Part shown: one piece after another, positions 1-11,133 of the stretch | Numbering within the stretch: the first letter of the stretch is position 1 | Layout: each line of letters starts with the position of its first letter | NCBI GenBank assembly: GCA_005656395.1 | Contig: SRSI01000027.1 | Span: forward strand, 496,001 to 560,000 | Source of the DNA: Strongyloides papillosus | Lineage: Eukaryota > Nematoda > Chromadorea > Rhabditida > Strongyloididae | Direction of reading: 5' to 3' | Length of the DNA stretch: 64,000 nucleotides | Program-made: the position numbers and the translations under genes | The notes under the pieces: generated by a model | What the model saw: only the letters and a program-made list of their open reading frames with translations | Told to the model about the DNA's origin: nothing | Database searches by the model: none

Positions 1-264
1 AAAATAGTTTTTCTATTTTACACACAAAGAAGTACGTAATACAAAGAGAAAAATTTCTGAGTGTGTAAGAGTTAATACAAAAAATTACTAAAGATTTTTT
101 CTAAAAAAGTATGAGCAAATTATTTATCTTTGTTAATACTGTGATCATCTTTAAAATTAATGATATATACTTAAAACTGACTTTGTCTATTTTTGATTAC
201 AATTAAAAAATCTCTACTTTATAAAAGAAAATTTTTATTATCATAATATTTCTGATTACTTACA

Positions 265-310
265 CTAATTTTTATTATAGCTAATTTAATTTAGCTATAA
301 TAAAAATTAG
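265..310. repeat. 46-bp perfect hairpin downstream of the left astacin copy
   Basis: Two 20-bp arms (CTAATTTTTATTATAGCTAA and its complement) flank a 6-nt loop. It lies 70 bp beyond the stop codon of the minus-strand astacin-like gene. It could fold in the 3' UTR or be a tiny foldback element. Its mirror copy is at 19332-19377. Confidence 0.8.
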
Positions 311-379
311 CATATATTAAATATAATTTATGTAGAAATATAATACAATTTATAAAAGTTAATTAGAATCTTTTGAATT

Positions 380-1612
380 TTAAACAGTTTCTAAACTTGT
401 TTCGGTGACTGCTTGATACTTAAGGGTTAACGAAAATTTGTCTCCCATACCAAAAAGCACGATAAGAACTTTTTTGGATAAAGAAGGGAGCTTAATTTCA
501 CTTCTATCTTTACATAGTTTAAGTCCTGCAGCGCCTTTATCGTCGTGAAGTAAAAATTCTACGTAGTTACCATTTGAACGATCATTTTTTTCGAATTTTA
601 ATTCTTTAATAACAACTGATACATTTCCGTTGCTTTTTGATGTTATACTATAGTAGCATTTTCCCTGTACATGAGTGAATTCTAAATCACTTTCACTTGA
701 ATGAGCATCATAATTTTGTTTTTTGACTCCACAACTAGGTGTATTTTCAAGTAACAAATCGCATTTTTTTCCAGTAAAATATTCTGGGCAATAACATTTA
801 TCTCCATAATATTTTTTATTAGGTTTAAATCCACCATTTTCACAATCAGTTTGTTCTTCAGTTTTACAATGATAATTATACATGTGTTTATAATCATTAA
901 ATTGAAAATTTCTTGTGTACTTAAAAAAATATTGATAGTCATTATAAAAATCAAGTGTAATATTATAAGTAGCTTCGGAACTACTACTAAGAAAGTAAGG
1001 ATCAACAAGCATCGGAGATTTGAAATTAAAATCTGAGCCTGTTATATAAGATACATTTTCTAGATCAACTTGTTTGTAGTATTTTTCATAAAATGAATCA
1101 TTAACATTCTTTTTATATACTGTGATATATTTATCACTATCAAAACGTTGAATTTCTGTAATTATACCCATAGCAACACCAATGAAAAATGACAAATGTG
1201 TTTTGTTTTTATACACTCCTGCTGTTAAATTTACAGTTGTTGGATATTGAAGATTTTCAGATAATTTGACTGTGTTACTATCAGATGATAAAAAAAAGTT
1301 TATACCTATTTTATTTTCTACCTTATCATCTTGTTTTTGAAAATTCATGCATGTATTATAACCTATTTCACGGAAAATTCTTTTTATATTTTCAAGAACT
1401 TTTTCTAACTTAGAAACTTCAAAATGTAAATAATAATAGTTAGGATCATCACCTGTTTTATATGGTGGTTTATTTTTCAATGAAAAAGTACTTTAACCAA
1501 TTCCAACATTTTCTGTTCCCTCAAACTAAAAAAATATCAATTTTATTATTTAAAAACTTACACTTTTTGTTATACATGATAAAAGTTGTAAGACTACTAG
1601 ATAAATTCTCAT
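380..1612 (-). pseudogene. Astacin-like pseudoprotease with EGF and CUB-like domains, left-arm copy, disrupted
   Basis: This is the mirror image of the 18030-19262 copy, with the same predicted protein. Exon 1 (1562-1612) encodes a 17-residue signal-peptide-like start. A 36-bp GT-AG intron occupies 1526-1561, and the long frame runs from 1480 down to the TAA at 380-382. An in-frame TAA (1493-1495) lies between the spliced exon 1 and the catalytic-like domain. The astacin zinc motif is replaced by a sequence without His, as described for the right copy. I call it a pseudogene because of the stop, but it could still be expressed if the stop is a sequence error or if a different 5' exon is used. 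Confidence 0.7.
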
Positions 1613-2736
1613 TATTAATATAAAAGACAAAATTATTTTTGACAAAATAAGAATAATTTGTAGCTTAAATACAATTTTTAAGCAATAAAAATCTTTTTAG
1701 TCAAACAATTTTAATGTATTATTTTATTTGTCAAACAAAAATTTCAATTAACTTACTAATAAATGAAAATAATGATCTGAGCAAATTGAAACTTGTCATA
1801 AAATAAAATATTGACATTGAAACATTATAATAAATATTTCATAAATTACAAAAACATATGCCTGATCTTTAATGTAAACAATTAAAAATTATGTTCTAAT
1901 TTAACTTTTAAAATTAAACACTTTCAAGAAAAACATCTAAAAATTCATTTATTTATAGGATATTTAAAAATAATTCATATAGATTTTTTCTTTATTATTG
2001 GAAAATCTTCTAGTGAATTAAAAATCCATTTTCAATTAATCAATTACATTTGAAACTAAATTAGAAATAGAATGAAGATTCTCATTTACTTATTCTAAAT
2101 ATTGGATTAATTTGATTTAAATAGTCAATTAAATATTTATTTATGAAGAATGAGTATATTCTTACAGTACTTATCTTAATATGTTTCAAATATTTTTAAT
2201 TATAGATATTAAATTGAATTTTAACAATAAAGTACAAACTTTTAATTTTTATTAAAAATGTATAAAATTTATTATTTTTTTCATAGTTTAAAAAAAAAGT
2301 ATACTTATAAAATAAAATTTTTACAGCCACACACAAAAAAATATAAGCACAATTTTTTAATAAATATAGCAAATTTGTTCCACTTGTAAAAAGCGTAAAC
2401 TTTACATCCTTTTTCAAAAAAACCATGAGAAATTAACGTTTCTCAAGATACTATCATCAAGAAGACAACATATTAATGAAATTGAACAACATATAAAGCA
2501 GACTTAAAATATTTTAAAAATACTATTTTTAACATTAAGTCAACTATTCTTTTAATATTTTTGATTTTAAATAAAATGACACCTAAATCTACTAACACAC
2601 ATAATATAATTTAAATTTTTTTGTTTTACAACAAGTTTTATCTTAATTATTTGACATATAAAAATTATAGCAATAATTAAAAAAATTATTAAAATAAGTT
2701 GCAACCTTATATTAAAACTCTTTCTGTAATTTTTAT
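1613..2736. other. Intergenic AT-rich stretch
   Basis: Upstream flank of the minus-strand astacin-like gene. A 76-codon open frame (2196-2426, minus) has no recognisable domain and a composition typical of chance frames in poly-A/T DNA. I see no RNA gene. Mirror: 16906-18029. Confidence 0.6.
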
Positions 2737-2970
2737 GGATCCCGGGAACCCCTAAAGGGTTCCTAAATATGATAACTAAAACTTAAGATGTAGCTCAAAC
2801 TTTTATTAAGCCAAAAGATAATATTTATAAAATAATACAATGTGATATCAGTTACGACGTACAAAGCGTCTGATAAAGTATATTTAAAAAGTATAGAGAT
2901 AATATTTTATACCTCCTAGTTATGTCCTCATTTTGCTTTTAGTATTTCTTTGTCTCCGACTTCTCTTGAG
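2737..2970 (-). repeat. LTR-like repeat with GGAACCCC hairpin, left-arm copy
   Basis: Contains the near-perfect hairpin GGAACCCCTAAAGGGTTCC (2746-2764). Read on the minus strand, it next has an AATAAAAG polyadenylation-like signal, a TATAAA box and a purine-rich CTAGGAGG. A diverged copy lies at 49561-49800. The order TATA box, poly-A signal, terminal hairpin resembles an LTR, but no partner LTR or coding region was found. Confidence 0.45.
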
Positions 2971-5520
2971 TTTAAACTTTTATCTTAAAATGTTAGTTGT
3001 TTCCTACAATTAATTTTATAATACTATATTTTAAAAAAATTTTGTGTAAAAGTATAAATGTCTTTTATAAAACCATTTATTAACATTTTATATTATTTTT
3101 TTATATGTTTAAATAGTTTCAATTATTGTAAATTATATTTTTTTTTCAAAATTATACTTATTTGAAATCTAAAAGTTTTTCTATATTGTCTTTCAAGATC
3201 ATTTCAAAAAATCAAATTTATGGGAAGTTATAAAATAATATGCAATTTAATCATAGTAAAAAATAACCTTAAAATATTTTATTTTAAAAAAAGCAAATAA
3301 TAAAATAATTTCTTCAAATATTAATACTTCGTGCGGTTAATAATTACTAGTTTTCGTTACTATTTATATAAAAATTTTATATATCTAAACTTATTATCGT
3401 TAGTAAATTGTTTAAAAGAATGATTTTTGTTAAAACATATATAACTTTACATAAAATTGACTTCTTATAACGAACATCATAGTATATTATAAAAAATATG
3501 TTAGAACTGTAAGATAAACACAATACCATAAAAAATCTCGAGATTAAAAGAAGTTACATTACTTCAAAGTACGAAACACATATATTTGTTTAAAAAAATT
3601 AGAAAAAATTTATGCGGAAACTCAATATTTTGTGTCGTTTAAAAAAAAATTTGTTGCCACTTGGTATTTTTAAAATTTGGGCAAGATTTTATTTTTTTAA
3701 CAGATGGTTCATTTTATTACATTTCAAAAAATTATTAAAATTTGCCTCATTTTTTTGTGTGTATTAAATAAAATTTTATTAAAATAAGTTGGTCCTAGTG
3801 CCTCTAATACAAAACGATGTAAATAATATAAATAATTTATAAATATATTTAACAACTTCTAACTTTATATAAAGTTGTTAACATTTTTTGTGCCATCCTT
3901 TCCTGTGTTTTGACACTAAATTTTATTTGCAAGATTAATAATCTTACTTATTATATTTTTCTTCTTTTTTAATCTTTCGAATTTTTATAATCATTTGTTT
4001 TATTCAAAAGTCTTGAATTCTTAAGATCACAAATATTTAAATTCGTTTCAATAATAAAATAACAATAAAAAATAATCTAGTGGAAATATTTTTTTAATAA
4101 TCTACTTTAATAGTTTTTCTAAATTACATTTAAAATATTCACCATTTCTTGTTTTGTCAAATTCAAATTCAGAAAATTGTTTCTTAAATTTTTTATAAAA
4201 GAAATGGTATATGAATTTGTCTATTTTAAAATATCATTTTTTTTTAAATCTAAAAACATTTGTTTAAAGATTGTTCTTGAATTTATTTTTTAATTATGGT
4301 AAAAATATGTTTAAAAAAATTTCTTTCAGACGAAGATGCACAAATATAAATTCCTATAGGTATAAAAAGAATCATTAACATATTAATATTCTTAAATATT
4401 TTTTTATCTTGGAGAATAAGTACATGATGAAATTTATTGTTAAATTATAATTTTTATTATAATCCAATTTAAAAAGAAACTGTAACGGTTAAAATTTTTT
4501 TGGAAATAAAAAAATAAAGTACAAATTCAAGCGATTCCTAAATTATTTAAATTCCCATTATTATCTGTCATAATAATTCTAAATGTGTTTGATAAATATT
4601 AAATACTATCAACATAAAGTGGTTTTACAATTTTAGACGCTAAGTTTCATTTAACCTCATTGTTGACTTTTTTTTAAAATAATATCTATTGATGAATGAA
4701 CTGTATATTAAAGTTTCTTTATGTGTTTTACCTCAACAATTAATATTTAAAACATATTGTTTATTCAGTAGATTACAAATATTGTAGCTCTTTGATTCTT
4801 TTTTCTAAATCAATTTTTATATTTAGTTTGAAACTCGTTGAAGTATTATTTTATCTTTAAATTTCTGTATACCTAAAAGAATTAAATATAATAAGTGCAA
4901 TTGTTTAAAATCTTTAAGGAAACGATTGATTTTTTTGCATTTCTCTTAATGCATTATAAAAAACATTTGTTGACTAGTGCTCTATAAATATTTAGAGATC
5001 TAAAATTTCATTGTGACATAATTATTAATAAAAAACGGTAAATTTAAAATAATGATTTATTTAAGTAGATCACGCAATTTCCATATCATCGTATAATTAT
5101 ATTTAATTTTTAACAACAAAGTTTCTCATTCTATTAAACTTCAAATGTCACAATAAAATCAATTACTAAGACGCTACATATTTGTTGAAATTTGAAAAAA
5201 TTAATGTTTGTAATTTTACATGGTACAAATCACTTCACTTTTTTTTAATAATATCATAAAAAAAATATTACAGCAAATAAATGTCTGTAAAAGGTATTTT
5301 TGGAGACATAAAGTTTTATTTATGTTGTAAAATACTTCATAATAAATGAATCTTCATAATTAAATATTTGTGTAAATAGGATTTCATAGTAAACAAAATA
5401 ATGATAGTTTTGTAATTTTGTGGTTTGGGGTAAAAGAGATTTGTTAATTTAAAAATATCCTTTAATTATAATTGTAGCAAATTTAAGTGTTATTCTTTTA
5501 GTTTCTTTTCTAATATATTA
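2971..5520. other. Long AT-rich intergenic stretch
   Basis: No coding frame or RNA gene recognised. The part up to about 3570 shows weak similarity to 49800-50790, including segments in opposite orientation around AAGATCATTT. The rest is unique AT-rich DNA apart from its mirror at 14122-16671. Confidence 0.6.
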
Positions 5521-6428
5521 GGTTGGGGAATAAATAATGGCCGCAAATTCATACTACAATTTTCCATTATAAAAAATAAAAATAAATAAATTCATATTAA
5601 AACAGTCTTTGTGTAGAAATGTAGGGGGACTTGCCCTGATATTATTTTGCATATTACCTTAATTTTAAAATTAATTATCAAACAAGTTATGTCTGTTCTT
5701 AAAAATGTTGTCAAAAAGAGAATTACAGGTAATTTTTTACATGAGTTGAAACTTTAACGTAATAGAGTTGAAACATATCGAAATATAGTAAACGCAAAGG
5801 GGGAAGGGTAAACTTCTGAACGCTCATTGCGTCGGTGATTTAAGAAATTCTAAGGGGTTAATTTTCGTCTCGATAATAAAGAAGGTAGAGGAAGACCCTT
5901 TACTATAAACACTCAGAATTAATGGAAGATTGTCGAGCTAAATTTAAATCAGTGACCAAGAAAGTTGAAATATATTGACAGGAGCTTGAGAGAATGAATG
6001 AAAAACTAAAAATAATCATCCGACTTTAAAAATAGGAATAACCCAATATTATAGGAGGACAAGATAAGAAGCCATTTTTCAAAGCTAGTATTAAAAAAAC
6101 TTGGTGAATTGAAATATGGGGCTCTATCTCACTCTCTATACTCACCTGATCTCTTTCTTACAATTTCCGATTTGTTTGAGCATTTCGATGTATTTTTAAA
6201 GGATAAATTGTTTAAAAATCAGGAGTCGGCAGAAAGCGATCTCAGTGACTTTTACTAAATCCAAAAGTCCTGAATCTTATAAAACGAGAATTCAAAAGCC
6301 GTTAGAACGTTGAAAAAAATATGTAGATTTTAATGAGTATTATTTCAATAAATTTATTTAACATAAACTTAAATAAATGTTGCCTTAATTCATTTTTTCT
6401 GTCCTCGGCTATTATTTATTCCCCAACT
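5521..6428 (+). mobile_element. Decayed mariner element, left-arm copy
   Basis: Flanked by TA dinucleotides, with matching termini (GGTTGGGGAATAAATAAT / ATTATTTATTCCCCAACT). In broken frames it retains mariner transposase pieces: an N-terminal region with RNRVETY, a GRGRPF segment, and a C-terminal region resembling the family's HVSK...LxSPDLxP block. At 908 bp, against about 1.28 kb for a complete mariner, the middle is deleted. Many stops and frameshifts make it inactive. Its mirror is at 13214-14121. Confidence 0.8.
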
Positions 6429-6665
6429 TAATACAAGTCAAAACTAAATAAAATCATATAAATTTTATCTACTTAATAGAATTTAGATTTCAACAATATT
6501 GATATTTTTAAATATGTAAGAAAAATTATATCAACATTTATTTTTAATTATTTTTGTTGTTCTTTGATTCTTTGAAATTTAAATATTTATTTTCAATATT
6601 TGTATATAATATTTTTCAGTATTTAAGAGAATTTTATTTCTAAAATATCAAATTATTTCTCAATA

Positions 6666-7143
6666 ATGTTTTTAAAAATTTTCACAGTATTTATAACTTT
6701 TTTAATATCTAAAATTTTAACTTTTGATTATGTTTATAAAAATAATAAAAATAATGAAAGTTTCAAAGTTATTGTTTTTGGCACATCAAAATTTAATACT
6801 TCAGAAATAACAAATGCTAATGCAACAATATATTTATACAGTCATAGAAATAATGGAGTACAAAGTGTAGAATTAAAAAATGGTGGCGAATTCATTTTGT
6901 CTATGTATAAACCTAGTAATAGATACTTAGGTAAATAAATATATTAGAATATAATTTATTCATTTAGAATATATGTTTGTTAGATTTGAATACCTCAAGA
7001 AAGGTATTTATGAAAGTTTTGATAAAAATATTCCAAAAGATTGTAAGAATAAAAATGAAGAAATTGAATTCCCTTCTTTCGGTTTTAAATACTTAAAAAA
7101 GGAGAATTTTAATTGTAATCTTGGAGAAGTTGAGATAAAATAA
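6666..7143 (+). CDS. Small secreted protein, possibly transthyretin-like, left-arm copy
   Basis: Two exons, 6666-6930 and 6968-7143, flank a 37-bp intron (GTAAAT...TTTAG) and join in phase to encode 146 residues ending at TAA 7141-7143. Residues 1-20 form a hydrophobic secretion signal. The mature part is Lys/Asn-rich, with a beta-strand-like pattern (FKVIVFGTSKF, ATIYLYSH, VELKNGGEFILSM) and two cysteines (C114, C138) that could form a disulfide. The strand pattern and the GGEF...L segment recall nematode transthyretin-like proteins, usually secreted and of similar size, but the match is weak and I cannot assign a function. The frame stays open across the splice, so the gene looks intact. 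A mirror copy is at 12499-12976. Confidence 0.6.
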
Positions 7144-7466
7144 ATTTTAAGGAACAAGTTATAAGAATGAGAATTTTCAGACAATTATTTTCCAATAAAA
7201 AAATAAGTAATTTCTTAAAAACCTAAACTTTCTCATTTTTTTATAGCTTTTTATTTAATAAATTTTTATAATTATAAACATAAACTACTCTGATTAATTA
7301 ATCATTTTTAATTATTAATAATCTGGCAATTTTTTTTGTAATAATAAACAATTTATATAGATAAATTACTCACAAAAATAAATAACTTCAAAAAAGGGAC
7401 ATAAAAAAACATAGAAGACATATTCAATTTACATAATTTTTATATTTTAATTTTTTTTTACTATTA
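7144..7466. other. AT-rich spacer
   Basis: Between the small secreted-protein gene and the next repeat. Nothing recognised. Confidence 0.5.
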
Positions 7467-7592
7467 AGCCAGCTTAAGACCTTCCTTCGGAAATCAGAGA
7501 GTGATTCGCAGGGCATATTTTTTTATAAAAGTATTTTTATATTAAGTTATCAATTAAAATGTTTTTATAAAAAAATTGTTTTATTCAATTGT
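7467..7592 (+). repeat. Copy of the UUCG-hairpin repeat family, left-arm copy
   Basis: Shares with 20410-20530, 25553-25680 and 42990-43117 the order CCAGC, TTAGAC/T, a hairpin with a TTCG-type loop, CGCAGnGCATA and an A/T-rich tail. Here the inner stem has changed to TTCC...GGAA and the outer stem is lost. Similarity stops after about 125 bp. Confidence 0.65.
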
Positions 7593-8046
7593 ATATTTCA
7601 CACTATGTTGTTACCTCGGTCGAATACTTTGACCCTTGCCGCAGCGACGTTTTTCTAAACTTGTAAAAAACCTACTTAAAGCTAATAAAAGTTTATGAAA
7701 CCCCTCATAATGCAATGTACATACTATATAGAACTGGTTATTGAAAAAAATTTTCAAAAATGGAGATTATTTTTGAAGCCTTATATCTAAAAACTTTAAT
7801 ATCTAACCTATTTGAGACCTATATATTCTGAAAGCCCTTGATATCCCCTACAAGAATTTACCGACATCATATCAAAATTTCTATCCAGTTTTTAGATAAT
7901 TAGCTTTAAAGTTAATTACCCATAATTTTAAAATATTCTTGATATTAAAAGCCAATTTTTTGAATTACTAGAACTTAAAAATTGTTTCAACATAGATTAC
8001 ATTTTATACTATATTTAAAATAATAAACTTTCTGCACAATATTATA
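7593..8046. other. AT-rich spacer inside the palindrome arm
   Basis: No gene recognised. A short higher-GC patch around 7620-7650 has no recognisable motif. Confidence 0.4.
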
Positions 8047-8222
8047 TACAGGGTGGCCCACGTAAGACTCCCCAGACATTTGCATATGTATCTCTGCGTA
8101 TAGATAAGATACAAATATGGTATTACAATCATTTTGTAGCTGAGATATATATAATGCTAATTGTATAGATTTCACAACGGAATGTGGATTCTGGGTGGAG
8201 TTGTAGGCTTTCAAAAATTAAG
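8047..8222 (+). repeat. GGTGGCCCACGTAAGACT repeat, left-arm copy
   Basis: Starts ACAGGGTGGCCCACGTAA and continues into a region resembling 62340-62560 in the same order (ACGTAAGACTC, ATACAAATnTGnnATTA, AGATA). Probably the terminus of a DNA transposon or MITE. The mirror copy is 11420-11595. Confidence 0.5.
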
Positions 8223-8376
8223 TGCATTTTTCGACTTTCACTAAATTTAACTTTTTTATTTGAAAAGATTTTTTTATAATTGTTGCAGATTCTGAAAGTA
8301 CAAAGTCTTTTGTACTAATCCCTAAAATTTTATAAAAATTGAACTTCGGCAACTATGTTAAATTTTTAAATAAAAG

Positions 8377-8496
8377 TTAAAAATCTTGATTTTTTTCAAA
8401 AAATCGATGTTTTTTAAGAATAAAATTTTAATTAAGTAATTTTTAAAAATATTTTTATTGATATTCTGATAGAGTAAGCGAAGCTCTATCGAATAA
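8377..8496. repeat. Inner, diverged continuation of the left palindrome arm
   Basis: Pairs with 9057-9179 once the LTR element at 9180-11265 is removed. Near its outer end it is almost identical to its partner. About 40 bp in there is one substitution, and at about 85 bp there are short indels. It ends with GATAGAGTAAGCGAAGCTCTATCGAATAA, which is itself a small hairpin. Beyond that the two sides are hard to align. Confidence 0.85.
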
Positions 8497-9056
8497 GTCT
8501 ATGACCGTTCTGAGCGGTTGACTTTGAAAGAAGTTATAATTTGCCAAAGTCGACTTTTTGACACTTTCATTTGAAAGTTAAAATACAAATAATACTTTCC
8601 CCGATCTTTATGGTATCCTAATAGCAATAATTACACTACTTATCTATATTAGTTTACAGATTATTACTTGTTTGTTCATAAATTGTCTAAAGAATTGAAA
8701 TATTCTTTATCATCCAAATTCAAGAAAAAAATAATTTTTCTAATATTTTCACACCATTTACAATTATTTTATACTATTTTGTATAGATATTACTCTGTAA
8801 AAACAATTATAATGTGTTTTTTTAATTTTTTGTATATCCACTCATAATCTCATACTCTGTATTTTTAAAATATGGGGAAGTTTTTATTAAATAAGGGCAA
8901 TATTTTTAATACTTTTGAAAATGAAACATAATTCGTGTCCGAAAATTTGAAAAAGACTGACATATTTTCTTTTTTTATAGAATTATTGTAAAAAATGGTC
9001 AATTTTTGACTGTTCGTAACTTTCTTCAAACTCAATCAAATTTAGTGACACTATAT
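8497..9056. other. Centre of the palindrome
   Basis: About 560 bp. The two halves still share weak reverse-complement similarity (for example GACTTTGAAAGAAGTTAT against GAGTTTGAAGAAAGTTAC, and a CTTTCCCCxAT block). This suggests a strongly decayed inner inverted repeat, not an unrelated spacer. No gene recognised. Confidence 0.5.
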
Positions 9057-9179
9057 TTATTCGATAGAGCTTCGCTTACTCTATCAGATTATCAATATCA
9101 ATTTTTTAAAAATTACTTAATTAAAATTTTATTCTTAAAAAACATCGATTTTTTGGAAAAAATCAAGATTTTTAACTTT
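9057..9179. repeat. Inner, diverged continuation of the right palindrome arm
   Basis: Partner of 8377-8496. It ends in CTTT (9176-9179), which is repeated at 11266-11269 on the far side of the LTR element, so the arm was continuous before the insertion. Confidence 0.85.
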
Positions 9180-9311
9180 AGTAATAAATTTTATTGGAAA
9201 ACACTGTCTATTATAAAAAGTCAATGTAATTAAAATATTTAGTCATTTAGATTTGGGTCTTGAGGGTTGACAGGGTTTCCCCTCAAGACAATAATATGGA
9301 ATATTATTACT
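9180..9311 (-). repeat. 3' LTR of the 9180-11265 element
   Basis: 132 bp, apparently identical to 11134-11265 and one base different from the solo LTR at 57004-57135. It contains a 9-bp stem (TCTTGAGGG/CCCTCAAGA) with a 13-nt loop. Confidence 0.93.
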
Positions 9312-9321
9312 CCCCTCATCT

Positions 9322-11001
9322 TTAAGTATGGCCCTTATACAGTTTACAGTCCTTATAGTAAGCGATTTTCTCTTTTCCAGTGGAAGAGATATAATGGACC
9401 TTCAGATGGCTGACTTGAGTTACTTTGAAGGAGCCTTTGTAGAGGAAGTTGAACTTAGATAGTTTAGGATTGCGGTCTCGGACTAGTACGAGCTCTCCAA
9501 CTTTGTAGGGAGTCTTGGGAACCTTCTGGTTCTGAAGAAGATCCTGTTGAATAGAAAAGTCATGTTCTTTGAAGTATTTTGCATTGTCAAGGCGTAGGAT
9601 AGTTGGTTTACCAAATGGGAAGAGAATTTCATCACGTATCTTCTGGGTAAGTGCAGCGGATGTAGTGTTGTCAGTTGTAGAGTACATGAGGTATCGGGTA
9701 GCTGTATCGACAGTGGGTTCATTTCTGGGCACTGACATTTGGCAGGCCATGCAATTGTTAACTTCAGTAGTGTAGATTTCTTTGAATTCTTTGGTTGAGA
9801 ACTGGAAGTATGAATTGGCGTGTATAGTGCCACAGACTTCTGGGAGATCCGAAGTTGATAAAAGTAATTTGTCACTTGGTAGAGTGCCAAGTGTTTCCTC
9901 CTTTCTTAAAATGGAAGAGGGGGGGCTGGTGGAACATGATTGAAATTCGCGGAGAATTTGGGGTATGGTTTTGGTGTGGTATCGATCACAAGCAATTGTG
10001 GCATTGAGAGGACGGAGATCCACACAGGTACGTACGGATTGGTCCTTTTTTGGGGCACAGACTAAGTTGAAGCAATGTGGGATTGTTGAAGTTGGACGTA
10101 TGATATCGTGAGATACAAGTTCAGCAACCTGGCGTTGAACTTCAGAGCGAAGTTTGAAAGGGACATCGTATTTGTGAAATGGCGGTAGTTCTTGGTTCTT
10201 ATGGACAATGGGTTCCAGTTGAACAGTGCATTTACCTATATCGAACTTGTGCTTGGAGACAACCAAAGGATATTCAGTACATATCTTAGTTTTGACTTCG
10301 CCTTGAGACTGGGTCATAATGCGATTTACTTGAATGGGATTACCTCTGGAGGGAAGCGATAAGTTGATATTGGGGATGATGTCGTCGTTGATGCGTAAGG
10401 CGGATCCATTGGCACGACGAAGAACGTCAGCGTTGATTGAGGCAAGGAAATCGTTACCAAGGAAGATTTGTGAGTAAGGATCTGGAAGTGATTCCACGAT
10501 GTAGAAGAGAAATTCATAGGAGTGTTGTCCTATGGTGAACTGAAGATTAGTTGATCCTTGTGTTGGAGGATGTTGTGGCTGTCTCACATCGGTGTGATGG
10601 GTGTTGAATCCAACGTGTGTTGGGTGATTGTGTCCGTATTGGTCAGACATTGGATGGTTGTCCTCGGAAGGTTCACTATCATCGTCGGAGTCGTTCGCTG
10701 GACAGGTTTTTGAGGGTTGTCGTGTAGAGTTTCTTTTTGACGTTTTAGACCCTGAAGGTTGATTGGTGGTGAGAATTGTGGAAAAATTCTCGAGTTTGAG
10801 ATTTGGCTCTTCCTCAACAATTAAGTCGACGAGGTCGGACTTTTTGATGACAGCAGGTACGTGTATCTCCAAGGCGTTGGCTAATGGTCTTAGTTGAGCC
10901 ATGACTAGCCCTTTCAACTGTTGCTTGAGTTGGTCGTTTCCTGGATCGAGGTCCTTATCTTCATCTTTTGGAGGTTGAGGTGTAGTGGTTGATTCTGACA
11001 T
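9322..11001 (-). CDS. Fused Gag / protease-remnant / RT-fragment / integrase-fragment polyprotein
   Basis: A single uninterrupted 559-residue frame on the minus strand. Residues 1-150 are Gag-like and charged, with a SAP-like helical segment near 28-70. Residues 152-195 are the end of a retropepsin (IFLGNDFL at 179-186) without an active-site Asp triad. Residues 245-350 are the RT finger region (KKDQSVRTCVDLRPLN), stopping before the catalytic motifs. After a junction near 356 come an integrase CxxC (C417, C420), the first two catalytic Asp positions (VDTATRY, RLDNAKYF) and a C-terminal integrase segment (YKVGELVLVRD...LYKGSFKV, 499-528). Palm, RNase H and the catalytic Glu region are absent. 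Internal deletions kept the frame open, so the protein may be made, but it cannot reverse-transcribe by itself. Confidence 0.85.
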   Translation of the reverse strand: MSESTTTPQPPKDEDKDLDPGNDQLKQQLKGLVMAQLRPLANALEIHVPAVIKKSDLVDLIVEEEPNLKLENFSTILTTNQPSGSKTSKRNSTRQPSKTCPANDSDDDSEPSEDNHPMSDQYGHNHPTHVGFNTHHTDVRQPQHPPTQGSTNLQFTIGQHSYEFLFYIVESLPDPYSQIFLGNDFLASINADVLRRANGSALRINDDIIPNINLSLPSRGNPIQVNRIMTQSQGEVKTKICTEYPLVVSKHKFDIGKCTVQLEPIVHKNQELPPFHKYDVPFKLRSEVQRQVAELVSHDIIRPTSTIPHCFNLVCAPKKDQSVRTCVDLRPLNATIACDRYHTKTIPQILREFQSCSTSPPSSILRKEETLGTLPSDKLLLSTSDLPEVCGTIHANSYFQFSTKEFKEIYTTEVNNCMACQMSVPRNEPTVDTATRYLMYSTTDNTTSAALTQKIRDEILFPFGKPTILRLDNAKYFKEHDFSIQQDLLQNQKVPKTPYKVGELVLVRDRNPKLSKFNFLYKGSFKVTQVSHLKVHYISSTGKEKIAYYKDCKLYKGHT

Positions 11002-11133
11002 GTTTCTGTATTTCGTTTCCGACCTATTAGTACCAGAAATAAATTAGGTCAGAGAAAGCAGAATCCACGACAGTGATAGTCGTTTGCCTAATAAGGCGAC
11101 AGACAGATAATAAATTTTACCAGAAATTTATTG
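11002..11133 (-). other. 5' leader of the 9180-11265 element
   Basis: Non-coding stretch between the 5' LTR and the first ATG on the minus strand. Expected to hold the primer-binding and packaging regions. No convincing tRNA-complementary site was identified. Confidence 0.5.

Larger units (their letters stand above)
1..8376. repeat. Left arm of giant inverted repeat (palindrome)
   Basis: Every position p in this arm is the complement of position 19642-p in the right arm. The relation held at the window start, the astacin gene, the GGAACCCC hairpin, the mariner remnant, the small secreted-protein gene and the inner edge. No indel is possible because paired reading frames all keep the same coordinate sum. 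I saw no substitution in the parts I compared, but I did not check all bases. The arm runs to base 1, so it may extend beyond the window. Confidence 0.95.

Noticed and set aside
682..1008. 108-codon frame on the minus strand inside the astacin-like gene
   Set aside because: It is an out-of-frame shadow of the astacin-like coding region, rich in Ile/Leu/Asn as expected from AT-rich codons. The same applies to its mirror and to the 61-codon antisense frame.
2196..2426. 76-codon frame with two hydrophobic stretches
   Set aside because: Composition is that of translated A/T-rich DNA, with no signal peptide, domain or splice partner, so a chance frame is more likely.
9057..9240. 75-codon plus-strand frame at the palindrome centre
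   Set aside because: It is translated from the inverted repeat and runs into the LTR. No conserved feature.
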